Positions 32,351 through 42,230 of a stretch of DNA of 64,000 nucleotides are shown here, in pieces (the stretch's first letter is position 1; every line of letters begins with the position of its first letter). The notes under the pieces were generated by a model that made no database searches, was not told the origin of the DNA, and saw only the letters and a program-made list of their open reading frames with translations. The stretch covers positions 744,001 to 808,000 of the forward strand of contig NZ_BMKD01000002.1 of NCBI RefSeq assembly GCF_014643835.1, in the 5' to 3' direction. Made by a program: the position numbers and the translations under genes. Origin of the DNA: Mucilaginibacter rubeus. Its GTDB lineage: Bacteria; Bacteroidota; Bacteroidia; Sphingobacteriales; Sphingobacteriaceae.

Positions 32351-33544
32351 ATGAGCGCATTAAGTACCCGGATACAAAACCTGTCCGAATCTGCAACAAT
32401 TAAAATGGCCAAACTGGGCCGTGAACTTGCCGCTAAAGGTGTCGACGTGATCAGCCTTAGCTTTGGTGAACCTGATTTTCATACCCCTGAACACATCAAG
32501 GAAGCCGCCAAGCAGGCCATGGACAAGAACTTCACCTACTACACACCAGTAGCAGGCTACCCTGACCTTCGTAAAGCCGTAGTTACAAAGCTAAAAAACG
32601 AGAACAATCTTGATTATGATGCTGCCGACATAGTTGTTTCAACAGGTGCCAAGCAGGCTATCGCTAACGCGGTATTGTGTTTGGTTAACCCCGGCGAAGA
32701 AGTAATTATCCCTACTCCTTACTGGGTTTCATACAGTGAAGTAGTTAAATTGGCCGAAGGTAAAAGCGTTTTCATTAACACTACCGTTGATACTAACTTC
32801 AAAATTAGCCCTGAGCAGTTAGAGGCTGCTATTACGCCTAAAACCAAACTGTTCATGTTTTCATCACCTTGCAACCCTACAGGAAGCGTTTACAGCAAAG
32901 ATGAACTTGAAGGTTTAGCTAAGGTATTTGAAAAATATCCACAAGTTTATATCCTGAGCGATGAGATCTACGAACACATCAACTTTGTTGACAAACACGA
33001 GTCTATCGCGCAGTTTGACTATATCAAAGATCGTGTGGTTATCATCAACGGCTGGTCGAAAGCTTTTGCCATGACCGGCTGGCGTATTGGTTACACAGCC
33101 AGCACTAAAGAACTTGCTGCTGCTTTTGATAAAATGCAGGGCCAGGTAACTTCCGGTACCTGTTCAATCACTCAGCGTGCCGGCATAGCCGCTTACGAAG
33201 GTGGTTTGGAAAGCGTGCTTGAAATGCGCGCCGCATTCAAAAAACGCCGTGATATTGTTTATAAATTGCTGAGCGAAATAGAAGGCATTAAAGTAAACCT
33301 GCCAGATGGAGCGTTCTACTTTTTCCCTAACGTTACTTCGTTCTTTGGTAAAAGCTACAATGGCCGCGTGATCAATGACTCTGACGACTTGAGCCTTTAC
33401 CTGCTTGAAGAAGGCCACGTAGCTACCGTGGGCGGCGATTCATTCGGTGACCCCTCTTCAATCCGTTTATCATATGCTGCGGCCGAAGATAAGCTGATTG
33501 AAGCTATGAGAAGGTTAAAAGAAGCGTTGGGTAAATTAGTCTGA
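32351..33544 (+). CDS. Pyridoxal-phosphate-dependent aspartate aminotransferase (class I, subgroup 1b)
   Basis: 397 residues. ISLSFGEPDFHTPEHIKEAA, TPVAGYPDLRKAV, FSSPCNPTGSVY, SDEIYEHINF and the PLP lysine in NGWSKAFAMTGWRIGY, with C-terminal Arg in IRLSYAA. This is the Thermus/Bacillus-type AspAT (Ib) pattern; exchange of amino groups between aspartate and 2-oxoglutarate is the likely reaction, possibly also prephenate. Its TGA stop is formed by the first bases of the TCTGAACC repeat at 33540. Confidence 0.92.
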   Translation: MSALSTRIQNLSESATIKMAKLGRELAAKGVDVISLSFGEPDFHTPEHIKEAAKQAMDKNFTYYTPVAGYPDLRKAVVTKLKNENNLDYDAADIVVSTGAKQAIANAVLCLVNPGEEVIIPTPYWVSYSEVVKLAEGKSVFINTTVDTNFKISPEQLEAAITPKTKLFMFSSPCNPTGSVYSKDELEGLAKVFEKYPQVYILSDEIYEHINFVDKHESIAQFDYIKDRVVIINGWSKAFAMTGWRIGYTASTKELAAAFDKMQGQVTSGTCSITQRAGIAAYEGGLESVLEMRAAFKKRRDIVYKLLSEIEGIKVNLPDGAFYFFPNVTSFFGKSYNGRVINDSDDLSLYLLEEGHVATVGGDSFGDPSSIRLSYAAAEDKLIEAMRRLKEALGKLV

Positions 33545-33737
33545 ACCACGATTTTTAGGATTAACGGATTCTCCGGATACTTATCCGGTCGCCTTTCAAA
33601 TCCCAAAAATCCGGCAAATCTCCAAATCCGGGTTCAGAAATAAAAAAATCCGCTTGCCAAATAACAAGCGGATTTTTTTATTGTAATTATTTTCTTTAAA
33701 TCAGGACAATCCTGAAATCCTAAAAATCATGGTTCAG
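33540..33737. repeat. TCTGAACC/GGTTCAGA dispersed palindrome, copy B (nested)
   Basis: TCTGAACC (33540-33547) pairs with GGTTCAGA (33631-33638), and a wider pair is nested outside: CTGAACCACGATTTTTAGGA (33541-33560) matches the reverse complement of 33718-33737 except at one position. The element supplies the aminotransferase stop codon and ends 2 nt from the stop of the convergent outer-membrane protein gene. An intrinsic terminator sits inside. Confidence 0.65.
33642..33679. terminator. Bidirectional intrinsic terminator
   Basis: AAAAAAATCCGCTTG (33642-33656), 8-nt loop, CAAGCGGATTTTTTT (33665-33679): 15-bp perfect stem between convergent genes. Confidence 0.93.
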
Positions 33738-33739
33738 TC

Positions 33740-34312
33740 TTACAATCCAAATCCATAAGCTAAACGTAAGCCAACCAGGCCATAGTTATTGCTTTGTCCC
33801 GAGAAGTTTTCATAACGCACACCAATATCCCATGATTTGGTGGCATAACCTAAGCCGGGAGAAAGTATAAGTTTAGTATTCTTTTCACCCCCTGCAATTG
33901 GTGGGTGAACTTCAAAACCGGCACCCACCTCTCCTGCGAAATAAAAGCCATCGCCAACAAAAGCTTTAATACCGGCTTTTACAGGAATTATGCCTAAAGA
34001 CCTGCCCTTAACTGTAACTGTAGTTGTTGACGTAGAGTTGGAAAATGATGAAGTATAGGTTTTACCAAAAAAATTGTAATAACCCGAGGTAAGTGTAAGG
34101 GCTAAATCATTACTTACACCATATTGCAAACGAGCGGTACCGCCTAACTCAAATTTTGAAATGTCGTGGGCGTTACCTGTTGGGATACCTGCTTCCAGGC
34201 CAACCCCAAAGCGCAACGCGTTTGCTGGTGTGGTTTGAGCTTTAACATTTGTTCCGATGAAGATAGCCACCGCAGTAAACGCCGAAGCTATCATTTTAGT
34301 CATTGTTTTCAT
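33740..34312 (-). CDS. Outer-membrane beta-barrel protein (small, opacity/OmpW-like)
   Basis: 190 residues: signal peptide (MIASAFTAVAIFIGTNVKA with cut after AQA/Q), then alternating beta strands such as FGVGLEAGIPTGNAHDIS, RLQYGVSNDLALTLTSGYYN, IIPVKAGIKAFVGDGFYFAG, and VGLRLAYGFGL as final strand ending in an aromatic/hydrophobic residue, typical of an 8-strand barrel. No enzymatic motif. Transcribed alone, convergent with the aminotransferase. Confidence 0.82.
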   Translation of the reverse strand: MKTMTKMIASAFTAVAIFIGTNVKAQTTPANALRFGVGLEAGIPTGNAHDISKFELGGTARLQYGVSNDLALTLTSGYYNFFGKTYTSSFSNSTSTTTVTVKGRSLGIIPVKAGIKAFVGDGFYFAGEVGAGFEVHPPIAGGEKNTKLILSPGLGYATKSWDIGVRYENFSGQSNNYGLVGLRLAYGFGL

Positions 34313-34632
34313 AGTTGTGTTTTTTAGTCAAATTCTACAATGTTCATTTTTTAATTTTTCATTGTATTAACTCCTCCTTAACAAATACTTTGCCATTATT
34401 GGCATCATTTACTATCCAGGATATTATTTAAACTAATAAAACAACCGCATTTAATCCAATCACACACGACTTAATAATTGAAAATCAATAATATTTAAAG
34501 CGATAAGGTCAATACAAAATAATTACCGTTTAATATATTTTATGATGAATGGTTTTATTAAAAACTGCCCTGCATAAGCATCAAAAGTGTCTACTAACAC
34601 CAAATTTCGAGCCTATAAATGGTTAAATAGCG
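34313..34632. other. Intergenic region upstream of the outer-membrane protein gene
   Basis: A+T-rich, no open frame of note. On the minus strand TAGAATTTG about 20 nt before the ATG is a near match to a -7 element. Nothing else recognised. Confidence 0.4.
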
Positions 34633-34649
34633 AGGTATAACAGTATACC
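34633..34649. promoter_or_regulatory. Palindrome AGGTATAACAGTATACC
   Basis: Perfect GGTATA-ACAG-TATACC inverted repeat, 15/17 identical to the core of the second inverted repeat before galT (5174-5190). It lies between the outer-membrane gene's far upstream region and the RND terminator; function unknown. Confidence 0.4.
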
Positions 34650-34666
34650 AAACCTGCCGGAAAGTA

Positions 34667-34694
34667 AAAAAGAGAGACTTGCGCCTCTCTTTTT
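34667..34694 (-). terminator. Intrinsic terminator of the RND efflux operon
   Basis: Stem AAAAAGAGAG (34667-34676) / CTCTCTTTTT (34685-34694) with 8-nt loop, 18 nt past the permease stop on the minus strand. Confidence 0.82.
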
Positions 34695-34712
34695 ACAAAA
34701 CTTTAACAATTA

Positions 34713-37700
34713 TTATGCCTCCGGCCCGTGCTTTTTAGGATCATAATTTTTTTCAAGCTCGGCAAGTTTTTCTTTACCGTAAGCCATTTTGGTGATCAGG
34801 TAAAATAAAACCGGTACTATAAATATAGCTAATGAAGTAGCGGTAAGCATTCCCCCAAACACAGTCCAGCCTATGGTTTTACGGGCTTCAGCACCGGCAC
34901 CCGATGCAACCATCAACGGACCTACACCTAATATAAATGCCATCGACGTCATGATGATTGGCCTTAAACGCAGGCGGACAGCCTCGAGCGTAGCTTTTTC
35001 CAGTTCCATACCTGCATCCACCCGTTCCTTGGCAAACTCTACAATAAGGATGGCGTTTTTGGCTGCTAAACCTATCAACGTTATCAAACCGATCTGGGCG
35101 TAAACGTTATTGGTAAGATCAGGCCAGAAAGTAAGGAACAATATGGCACCAAATGCACCCAGGGGCACTGACAATAACACAGAGAAGGGTACCGACCAGC
35201 TTTCATACAAAGCAGCCAGGAACAGGAACACGAATCCTATTGACAGTGCAAATATATATACCGTTTTTGACCCGGATAATAACTCCTCACGGCTCAGGCC
35301 CGAAAACTCGTAACCGTAACCTTGCGGCAATACCTGCGCTGCTGTCTCTTTCAAAGCGGTAATAGCATCACCACTACTATACCCCGGCTTGGTACTACCG
35401 TTAATCTCGGCCGAACGGAACAGGTTATAGTGCGATATCAATGGTGAGTTTTCAATTACCTTATATGATGTAAGTGTGCTCAATGGCACCATGGCTCCTG
35501 AAGAATTTCGCACAAAATACTGTCCTATGTTTTGCACATTTGTACGATAACTGGTATCGGCCTGGGCCACTACCCTGAAGTTACGGCCGTAAATGGTAAA
35601 GTCGTTGATATAGGTACTACCCAAATAGGTTTGCAGCGCATTGTTCACGTCAGATATCGCTACACCAAGCTTTTTAGATTTCTCTCTGTCTATCGTTAAC
35701 TGGTAAGCAGGCGTACTGGCAGTAAAGAACGAGAAGGCCCTTGCTATCTCCTTACGCTGATTGATTGCGCCAAGGAACGTTCGGAGCGTTTTCTCAAATA
35801 CCTTGATATCGCCGCCTGCCTGTTTCTCCTCTAATATAAACGAGAAACCTCCTGTACTACCCAACCCCGGAATTGCCGGTGGCTGGATCACCACAACATT
35901 GGCTTCCTTATACTTACCGAGCTTTTGGTTTAACCGTGCAACAAGCGCTGTTATCTGCTGCGACTTTTCTTTACGTTCATCCCAAGGTTTCAACTGCACG
36001 AATATGGTTGCACTATTTGATTTACTTGCAAAGCTGATGGCATTCAAACCACCCAGCGCCGCGTAATGAGCTATTTCCGGTACGCTATCAAGCGTTCTCA
36101 TCATGTTGTGCAACACATCAACAGTACGGCCGGTTGCTGACGCCTCGGGCAAATCAAAAGTAATATACACACGACCATCATCTTCCAGCGGAATAAAACC
36201 AGACGGCTTGCTTCTAAATAAAAGTATCGCGCCTATAATGATACATACCAGCAGAATGATAATGTATCTTGAGTTTTTAATGCTTTTATCAACCGTGTTT
36301 CGATATTTACCGGTTACGCGGGTAAACCAGGTATTGAATTTAAAGAAAAACTTATTTAAGCCACGAGAGCTTTCATCTATCTTATGCGGCCTTAATATCA
36401 ACGTACACAATGCAGGTGTTAATGATAGCGCAACAAAAGCCGATATCAATACAGATATGGCAATGGTGATGGCAAACTGTTGATACAATCGCCCTACTAT
36501 ACCCGGCACAAAGCCTACCGGCACAAACACTGCAGCCAGGATCAGTGCAATTGCTATTACGGGGGCCGAGATATCGGCCATAGCGTGCTGGGTGGCTTCT
36601 TTAGGTGTCATACCCTCCTCATCCATATAATGCTGTACAGCCTCAACCACCACAATAGCATCATCCACCACAATACCAATGGCCAGTACGAAACCAAACA
36701 ACGTTAACGTATTGATAGTAAAGTTGAGCGGAATAAAGAAAATGAACGTACCAATAATTGATACCGGAATAGCCAGTACCGGAATGAGGGTTGTGCGCCA
36801 GCTTTGTAAAAACAGGAATACTACAATAATAACCAGTACAAGTGCAATAACCAGCGTTTCGATAACCTCGCTTACCGACACCTTTACCACGGTTATGGCC
36901 TCAAAAGGAACTACGTAATCTATATCTTTAGGAAAGCTCTTTTTAAGCTCATTCATAGTAGCGTATACATTATCGGCAGTTTCAAGCGAGTTACTGTTCG
37001 GGGCCTGGTACACCAGCAGATAAGATGCCCTTTTACCATCAACAAATGAGTTACCTGAGTAGTTGAATTTACCCAGCTCAATCCTGGCAACATCTTTTAA
37101 GTGTACTATGCCCCCATTGTTAGGCTGGGTTTTAACAACCACGTTACCAAATTCTTCAGGCTTTTCTAAACGACCTTTTACAATTACCGAATACTCAAAT
37201 GTTTGCCCCTTTAATTGCGGTGTAGCGCCTACCGTACCGGCGGCAACCTGCGCGTTTTGCTCCTGTAGGGCACTGGTTACATCCGCAGCACTCATACCTA
37301 ACGCAGCAAGTTTGTCCGGATTAAGCCAGATCCGCATACTAAAATCATCAGCACGTGTAACAACGTCGCCAACTCCTTTGGTACGCAAAATAGCGTCCTT
37401 TATAAATACGTTGGTATAGTTATCAGTAAAAGTGACATCATGGGTGCCTTTTGGACTAAACATGGCCACAAGCATCAGGATACTTGGGTTACGTTTACGT
37501 ACCACCATACCCAAACGCTGTACCTCCTGCGGCAAGGTTGGTAAAGCAATACCTACACGGTTTTGCACGTCGAGCGCTGCGATATTAATATCTGTACCAA
37601 CGTCAAAGTTAACGGTCATGCTCATTTGCCCGTTACTACTGCTGTTACTTTGCAGGTAGGTCATGCCTGGTACGCCGTTTACCTGAACCTCAACCGGGGT

Positions 37701-37889
37701 AGCAACAGTTTGCTCTACGGTTAGCGCGTCGGCACCGACATAGTTACCGCTAACTGACACGGTTGGAGGTGTAATATCAGGGTACTGGCCTATAGGCAGG
37801 CTGGATATTGACAGGATGCCCACTATTAATATCACCAGGGATATTACAATAGCGGTAACCGGTCGTTTTATAAAAGTATCTGCGATCAT
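34713..37889 (-). CDS. RND multidrug efflux permease (HAE1/AcrB family)
   Basis: 1058 residues, full length. Begins MIADTFIKRPVTAIVISLVI, as HAE1 pumps do; porter-domain segments, the proton-relay motif GIVVDDAIVVVEAVQHYM in TM4, VFVPVGFVPGIVGRLYQQFA, and the C-terminal half with FLFLAALYESWSVPFSVLL and GLAAKNAILIVEFA. Inner-membrane drug/proton antiporter working with the adaptor and TolC genes upstream. Third gene of the operon, 74 nt after the adaptor, followed by a terminator. Confidence 0.96.
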   Translation of the reverse strand: MIADTFIKRPVTAIVISLVILIVGILSISSLPIGQYPDITPPTVSVSGNYVGADALTVEQTVATPVEVQVNGVPGMTYLQSNSSSNGQMSMTVNFDVGTDINIAALDVQNRVGIALPTLPQEVQRLGMVVRKRNPSILMLVAMFSPKGTHDVTFTDNYTNVFIKDAILRTKGVGDVVTRADDFSMRIWLNPDKLAALGMSAADVTSALQEQNAQVAAGTVGATPQLKGQTFEYSVIVKGRLEKPEEFGNVVVKTQPNNGGIVHLKDVARIELGKFNYSGNSFVDGKRASYLLVYQAPNSNSLETADNVYATMNELKKSFPKDIDYVVPFEAITVVKVSVSEVIETLVIALVLVIIVVFLFLQSWRTTLIPVLAIPVSIIGTFIFFIPLNFTINTLTLFGFVLAIGIVVDDAIVVVEAVQHYMDEEGMTPKEATQHAMADISAPVIAIALILAAVFVPVGFVPGIVGRLYQQFAITIAISVLISAFVALSLTPALCTLILRPHKIDESSRGLNKFFFKFNTWFTRVTGKYRNTVDKSIKNSRYIIILLVCIIIGAILLFRSKPSGFIPLEDDGRVYITFDLPEASATGRTVDVLHNMMRTLDSVPEIAHYAALGGLNAISFASKSNSATIFVQLKPWDERKEKSQQITALVARLNQKLGKYKEANVVVIQPPAIPGLGSTGGFSFILEEKQAGGDIKVFEKTLRTFLGAINQRKEIARAFSFFTASTPAYQLTIDREKSKKLGVAISDVNNALQTYLGSTYINDFTIYGRNFRVVAQADTSYRTNVQNIGQYFVRNSSGAMVPLSTLTSYKVIENSPLISHYNLFRSAEINGSTKPGYSSGDAITALKETAAQVLPQGYGYEFSGLSREELLSGSKTVYIFALSIGFVFLFLAALYESWSVPFSVLLSVPLGAFGAILFLTFWPDLTNNVYAQIGLITLIGLAAKNAILIVEFAKERVDAGMELEKATLEAVRLRLRPIIMTSMAFILGVGPLMVASGAGAEARKTIGWTVFGGMLTATSLAIFIVPVLFYLITKMAYGKEKLAELEKNYDPKKHGPEA

Positions 37890-37963
37890 TCTTTCTCTAT
37901 ATTAAGTTTTCCAGGGTAGATGCGCCCCTTCTTCGGCTTAAAATTTTTCCTGTTGATATAAAT

Positions 37964-39139
37964 TTATTTTTTGGGTGCTGCTCCGGCCGGCGCGGCTGTT
38001 CCGGTAGTGACCCTGCCACCATCGCGCAAACGCTGAAAACCGTCGGTAATCACTTTATCACCTTGTTTTATGCCATCCATTATCACTACGTCGCTGTTAA
38101 TACGCGGCCCTAATTTCACCTTCACCTGTTTTGCAATTGTATCGCGCCTGTCCTTAACAGTTTTATCGGCAGCTGTATCTTTAACAACAGTATCTCTCGT
38201 TGCGAAAACAAAAAACTCACCCATTTGCTCAGTTACTGCTTTGTAAGGGATTTGTACCCGCTGGCCCGACTGGCTGTTCAGCACCTGTAAAACACAACTC
38301 ATGCCATCCTTAAGCACATCATCCTCGTTCGGGAACTGGATTCTCACCCTAATGCTGCCGGTTTGGTTGCTAACGCCCCTGTCAATCGCCAGTACTTTAC
38401 CTGTTTTGTTGTATTTGCTTCCGTCGGGCAGCACCAATTTAAAGGTACTGTCGGTACTTGATTTTTGCAGACCGTAAAAGCGGTTGATATCCTGCTCATT
38501 GATCACCACATCAACACCTATGGGGTGCTCGGCCGATATGGTGTTCATCAATGTGGTTCCTGCTGCTACCTGTGTTCCAAGCCTCACCTGCGAGATCCCT
38601 ATTCGCCCCGTAAAAGGCGCGGTAATGGTGGCATATGATAAATCGGTACGGGCCGACTCAAGCGCGGCTTTGGCTACAGCAACCTGGCTTTTATTAGTTT
38701 CGTAAGTAGCCTGTGCCTGATCCACTGTCTGACGGGCAATCGCATCGCTCTTAAGCAGCATGTTATACCTGTCAATGTCTTTTTGCGCTTTAACCAAATT
38801 GGCCTCGGCGCTTAGCACATTAGCTTTAGCCTGGTCAAAAGCAGCCTGGTATTTGCGTTTATCTATTTCATACAATACTTTGCCTTTTTGCACAACATCA
38901 CCCTCTTTAAAAAATATACCCGTTACAAAACCCGGTACCTGGCTGCGCAGTTCGACAGTGTTCACCGAAACCACAATACCCTGGTATTTATCATAGTATA
39001 CTGCTTCGGCTGTTTTAGCGTCGGCAAGGTATACTGGTGTTGGGGGCATGGCCGCCGGCCCGCCCTTTTTAGGTTTACCGCATGATGCCCATGTTAAAAG
39101 TGCTGCAGGGGCTAACCAATATATATATGTATGTTTCAT
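37964..39139 (-). CDS. RND efflux periplasmic adaptor (MFP) lipoprotein
   Basis: 391 residues. Lipoprotein signal with Cys in TWASCGKPKKGG; lipoyl/barrel-sandwich halves around VELRSQVPGFVTGIFFKEGD and LSYATITAPFTGRIGISQVR, separated by an alpha-helical hairpin (DQAKANVLSAEANLVKAQKD), then the beta-barrel and membrane-proximal domain (VKLGPRINSDVVIMDGIKQG). It bridges the RND permease and TolC. Short spacing on both sides shows one operon. Confidence 0.95.
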   Translation of the reverse strand: MKHTYIYWLAPAALLTWASCGKPKKGGPAAMPPTPVYLADAKTAEAVYYDKYQGIVVSVNTVELRSQVPGFVTGIFFKEGDVVQKGKVLYEIDKRKYQAAFDQAKANVLSAEANLVKAQKDIDRYNMLLKSDAIARQTVDQAQATYETNKSQVAVAKAALESARTDLSYATITAPFTGRIGISQVRLGTQVAAGTTLMNTISAEHPIGVDVVINEQDINRFYGLQKSSTDSTFKLVLPDGSKYNKTGKVLAIDRGVSNQTGSIRVRIQFPNEDDVLKDGMSCVLQVLNSQSGQRVQIPYKAVTEQMGEFFVFATRDTVVKDTAADKTVKDRRDTIAKQVKVKLGPRINSDVVIMDGIKQGDKVITDGFQRLRDGGRVTTGTAAPAGAAPKK

Positions 39140-39193
39140 GTAGAATAGGTTGTTCGTGTGTTGCTGTAGTTTTTATTTTTTTATAACGATATC

Positions 39194-40546
39194 TTATGGT
39201 TGCTGAACAGGCAGGATTCCAAGGGCTCTCTGCAGGTCAATTTTACTGCTGAGCAAATTGAACAGGGCATTATAATAGCTCAGTTCGGCAGTACGCAGAT
39301 CTGCCTGCGATACAATTACGTCGAGGTAAGTTTTTACTCCCTCGCGGTATTGCAGGCTTACCACCTTATATACATCTTTTGCAAGTGTTACATTTTCGCG
39401 AATGAGCTGGTAGCTGGTATAATTGCTTTTATATGCCGCCAGTGCCTGGGTATATTCCGTATAAATACTATTTTTTGTATTGATCAGGTCCAGGTCGGTA
39501 CGTTCAACCTGCAGCCTGGCTTTAGCGAGGTTTTGCAGGCGCTTCGTCCCCTGGAAAATAGGTACAGCCAGCGTTAAGCCAACATAACCTGTAGGGAAAG
39601 ACTTATTATACAAATCACCTAAATCATGACTGAAGTATGCATGCTGGTAACTCCCTACCGCTGATAATGAAGGCAAAAACCCAAAGCGATAGTAATTTAC
39701 GTTGAGATTATTGAGTGCCTTTGTTGTTTCAAGCAAACGGTATTCGATCCGGTTATTTACATTGAGCGATTGCAAAGTATCAATACTGGCCTCCTGTTCA
39801 TACCGGCTCGAATCATAAGAAAGGCTTAACGGTGTAGCTGCGCCTACGCCCATGATCTGCTTTAATAAAGCCGTTTTACTTTTGATGGCTTCTTCGGTTT
39901 GTTTACGGGTAGCCAATGAATTATTTAAAGCGATGGTTGCCTGCTTATAATCCGTAGGATCGGATACACCGGCGGTATACCTGCTTTTGGCATCCTTCAG
40001 GCTTCTTTGCAACCTGATGATGTCCTCATTAGTGATGTCAAGTTGTTTGCCGGATAGTAAAACATCAAAGAAAGCTTTGCTTACATCACTTACTACATCA
40101 ATCTGGCTGCTCAAGGTGTTCTGCTTATAGTACTCGCGCGAATATCTTTTCGCCCTTGAAGCAAGAAATACATCGTTGTTATATAATACCTGTGAGGCTG
40201 TGACACCCAGGGTTGAAAGGTTACGGATACTGCCCGCGTTGCTGGGGATGTTAGCACCGGAGGCACCAGCCTGCGGGCTGCCCTTATAGTAATAATTATA
40301 AAGGCCCGAGCCGTTCACCTGCGGCAGCCAGGCCGACAGGCCAATTCTAATATCACGCTCATTGATCTGTTCATCAATGGAAGCCTGCCTTACTGTTGGT
40401 TGGTTACGCAAGGCAAAGTCAATAGCCTGTTTTAGGGAAACCGGTCCGCTTATACTATCAGCGGCAGTTTGGGCATAACTATTGCTATGTAAATTCAATG
40501 TTAAATTAAGTACAAGAAGCGCCAAAAAGTACTTGTGTTTTTTCAT
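39194..40546 (-). CDS. TolC family outer-membrane efflux protein
   Basis: 450 residues with signal peptide (to NSYAQ) and two OEP repeats: VSLKQAIDFALRNQPTVRQA, the first helical hairpin, YTAGVSDPTDYKQATIALNN, and in the second half VPIFQGTKRLQNLAKARLQV and YREGVKTYLDVIVSQADLR. It provides the exit duct for the RND pump encoded downstream. First gene of the operon tolC-MFP-RND. An inverted repeat lies 36-59 nt before its ATG, on the predicted promoter. Confidence 0.94.
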   Translation of the reverse strand: MKKHKYFLALLVLNLTLNLHSNSYAQTAADSISGPVSLKQAIDFALRNQPTVRQASIDEQINERDIRIGLSAWLPQVNGSGLYNYYYKGSPQAGASGANIPSNAGSIRNLSTLGVTASQVLYNNDVFLASRAKRYSREYYKQNTLSSQIDVVSDVSKAFFDVLLSGKQLDITNEDIIRLQRSLKDAKSRYTAGVSDPTDYKQATIALNNSLATRKQTEEAIKSKTALLKQIMGVGAATPLSLSYDSSRYEQEASIDTLQSLNVNNRIEYRLLETTKALNNLNVNYYRFGFLPSLSAVGSYQHAYFSHDLGDLYNKSFPTGYVGLTLAVPIFQGTKRLQNLAKARLQVERTDLDLINTKNSIYTEYTQALAAYKSNYTSYQLIRENVTLAKDVYKVVSLQYREGVKTYLDVIVSQADLRTAELSYYNALFNLLSSKIDLQRALGILPVQQP

Positions 40547-40581
40547 AGGGTAGCTATAAATAACAATGTATATCAGGCAAA

Positions 40582-40605
40582 AATTATAAGAAAAATTTTA
40601 TAATT
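40582..40605. promoter_or_regulatory. Inverted repeat over the efflux operon promoter
   Basis: AATTATAA (40582-40589), 8 nt, TTATAATT (40598-40605), perfect. On the minus strand the lower arm runs into a -7-like TAATTTTTG, so a repressor bound here would block the operon. No regulator gene adjoins it. The rest of the 371-nt gap to spt holds A+T-rich sequence with the spt promoter area and nothing else I can name. Confidence 0.45.
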
Positions 40606-40902
40606 AGTGCAGGATTGTTACGGGGAATGCGAATATGTAATTAATATTACTAATTTAAAATCACGAACAAGAATTTTACGTAAAAAATTACAAAAACACG
40701 GGATAGTATCAGCTTTTTGGGCTTTTGACAAAAAAATGAAAATAATAGGCTCGATATAAACAAAAAAATTAATTAATTTGCCGTGTAAGAATTTGTGTGC
40801 TTCTTAAGTAGTATTGATACGTTAATAGGCATTATTTTAAAAAAATTTACACACACCGTATAAGTTATATGCTTATTCATGGTATTTTTACACAAAATTT
40901 AA

Positions 40903-42126
<1,224 letters not shown>

Positions 42127-42140
42127 TGAAGAAACCTGAG

Positions 42141-42190
42141 GTGCATTTAGCTGCTTTTTAATTAAGGTAAGCTAAATGCACTTTTTATTT
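42141..42190 (+). terminator. Intrinsic terminator or attenuator between spt and the ceramide-synthase gene
   Basis: GTGCATTTAGC (42141-42151), 19-nt loop, GCTAAATGCAC (42171-42181), then TTTTTATTTT. It would end or reduce transcription between two genes of the same pathway. Confidence 0.78.
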
Positions 42191-42230
42191 TAAAGCATAC
42201 CAATTTGCTTTATTCAATCATTTACCACAC

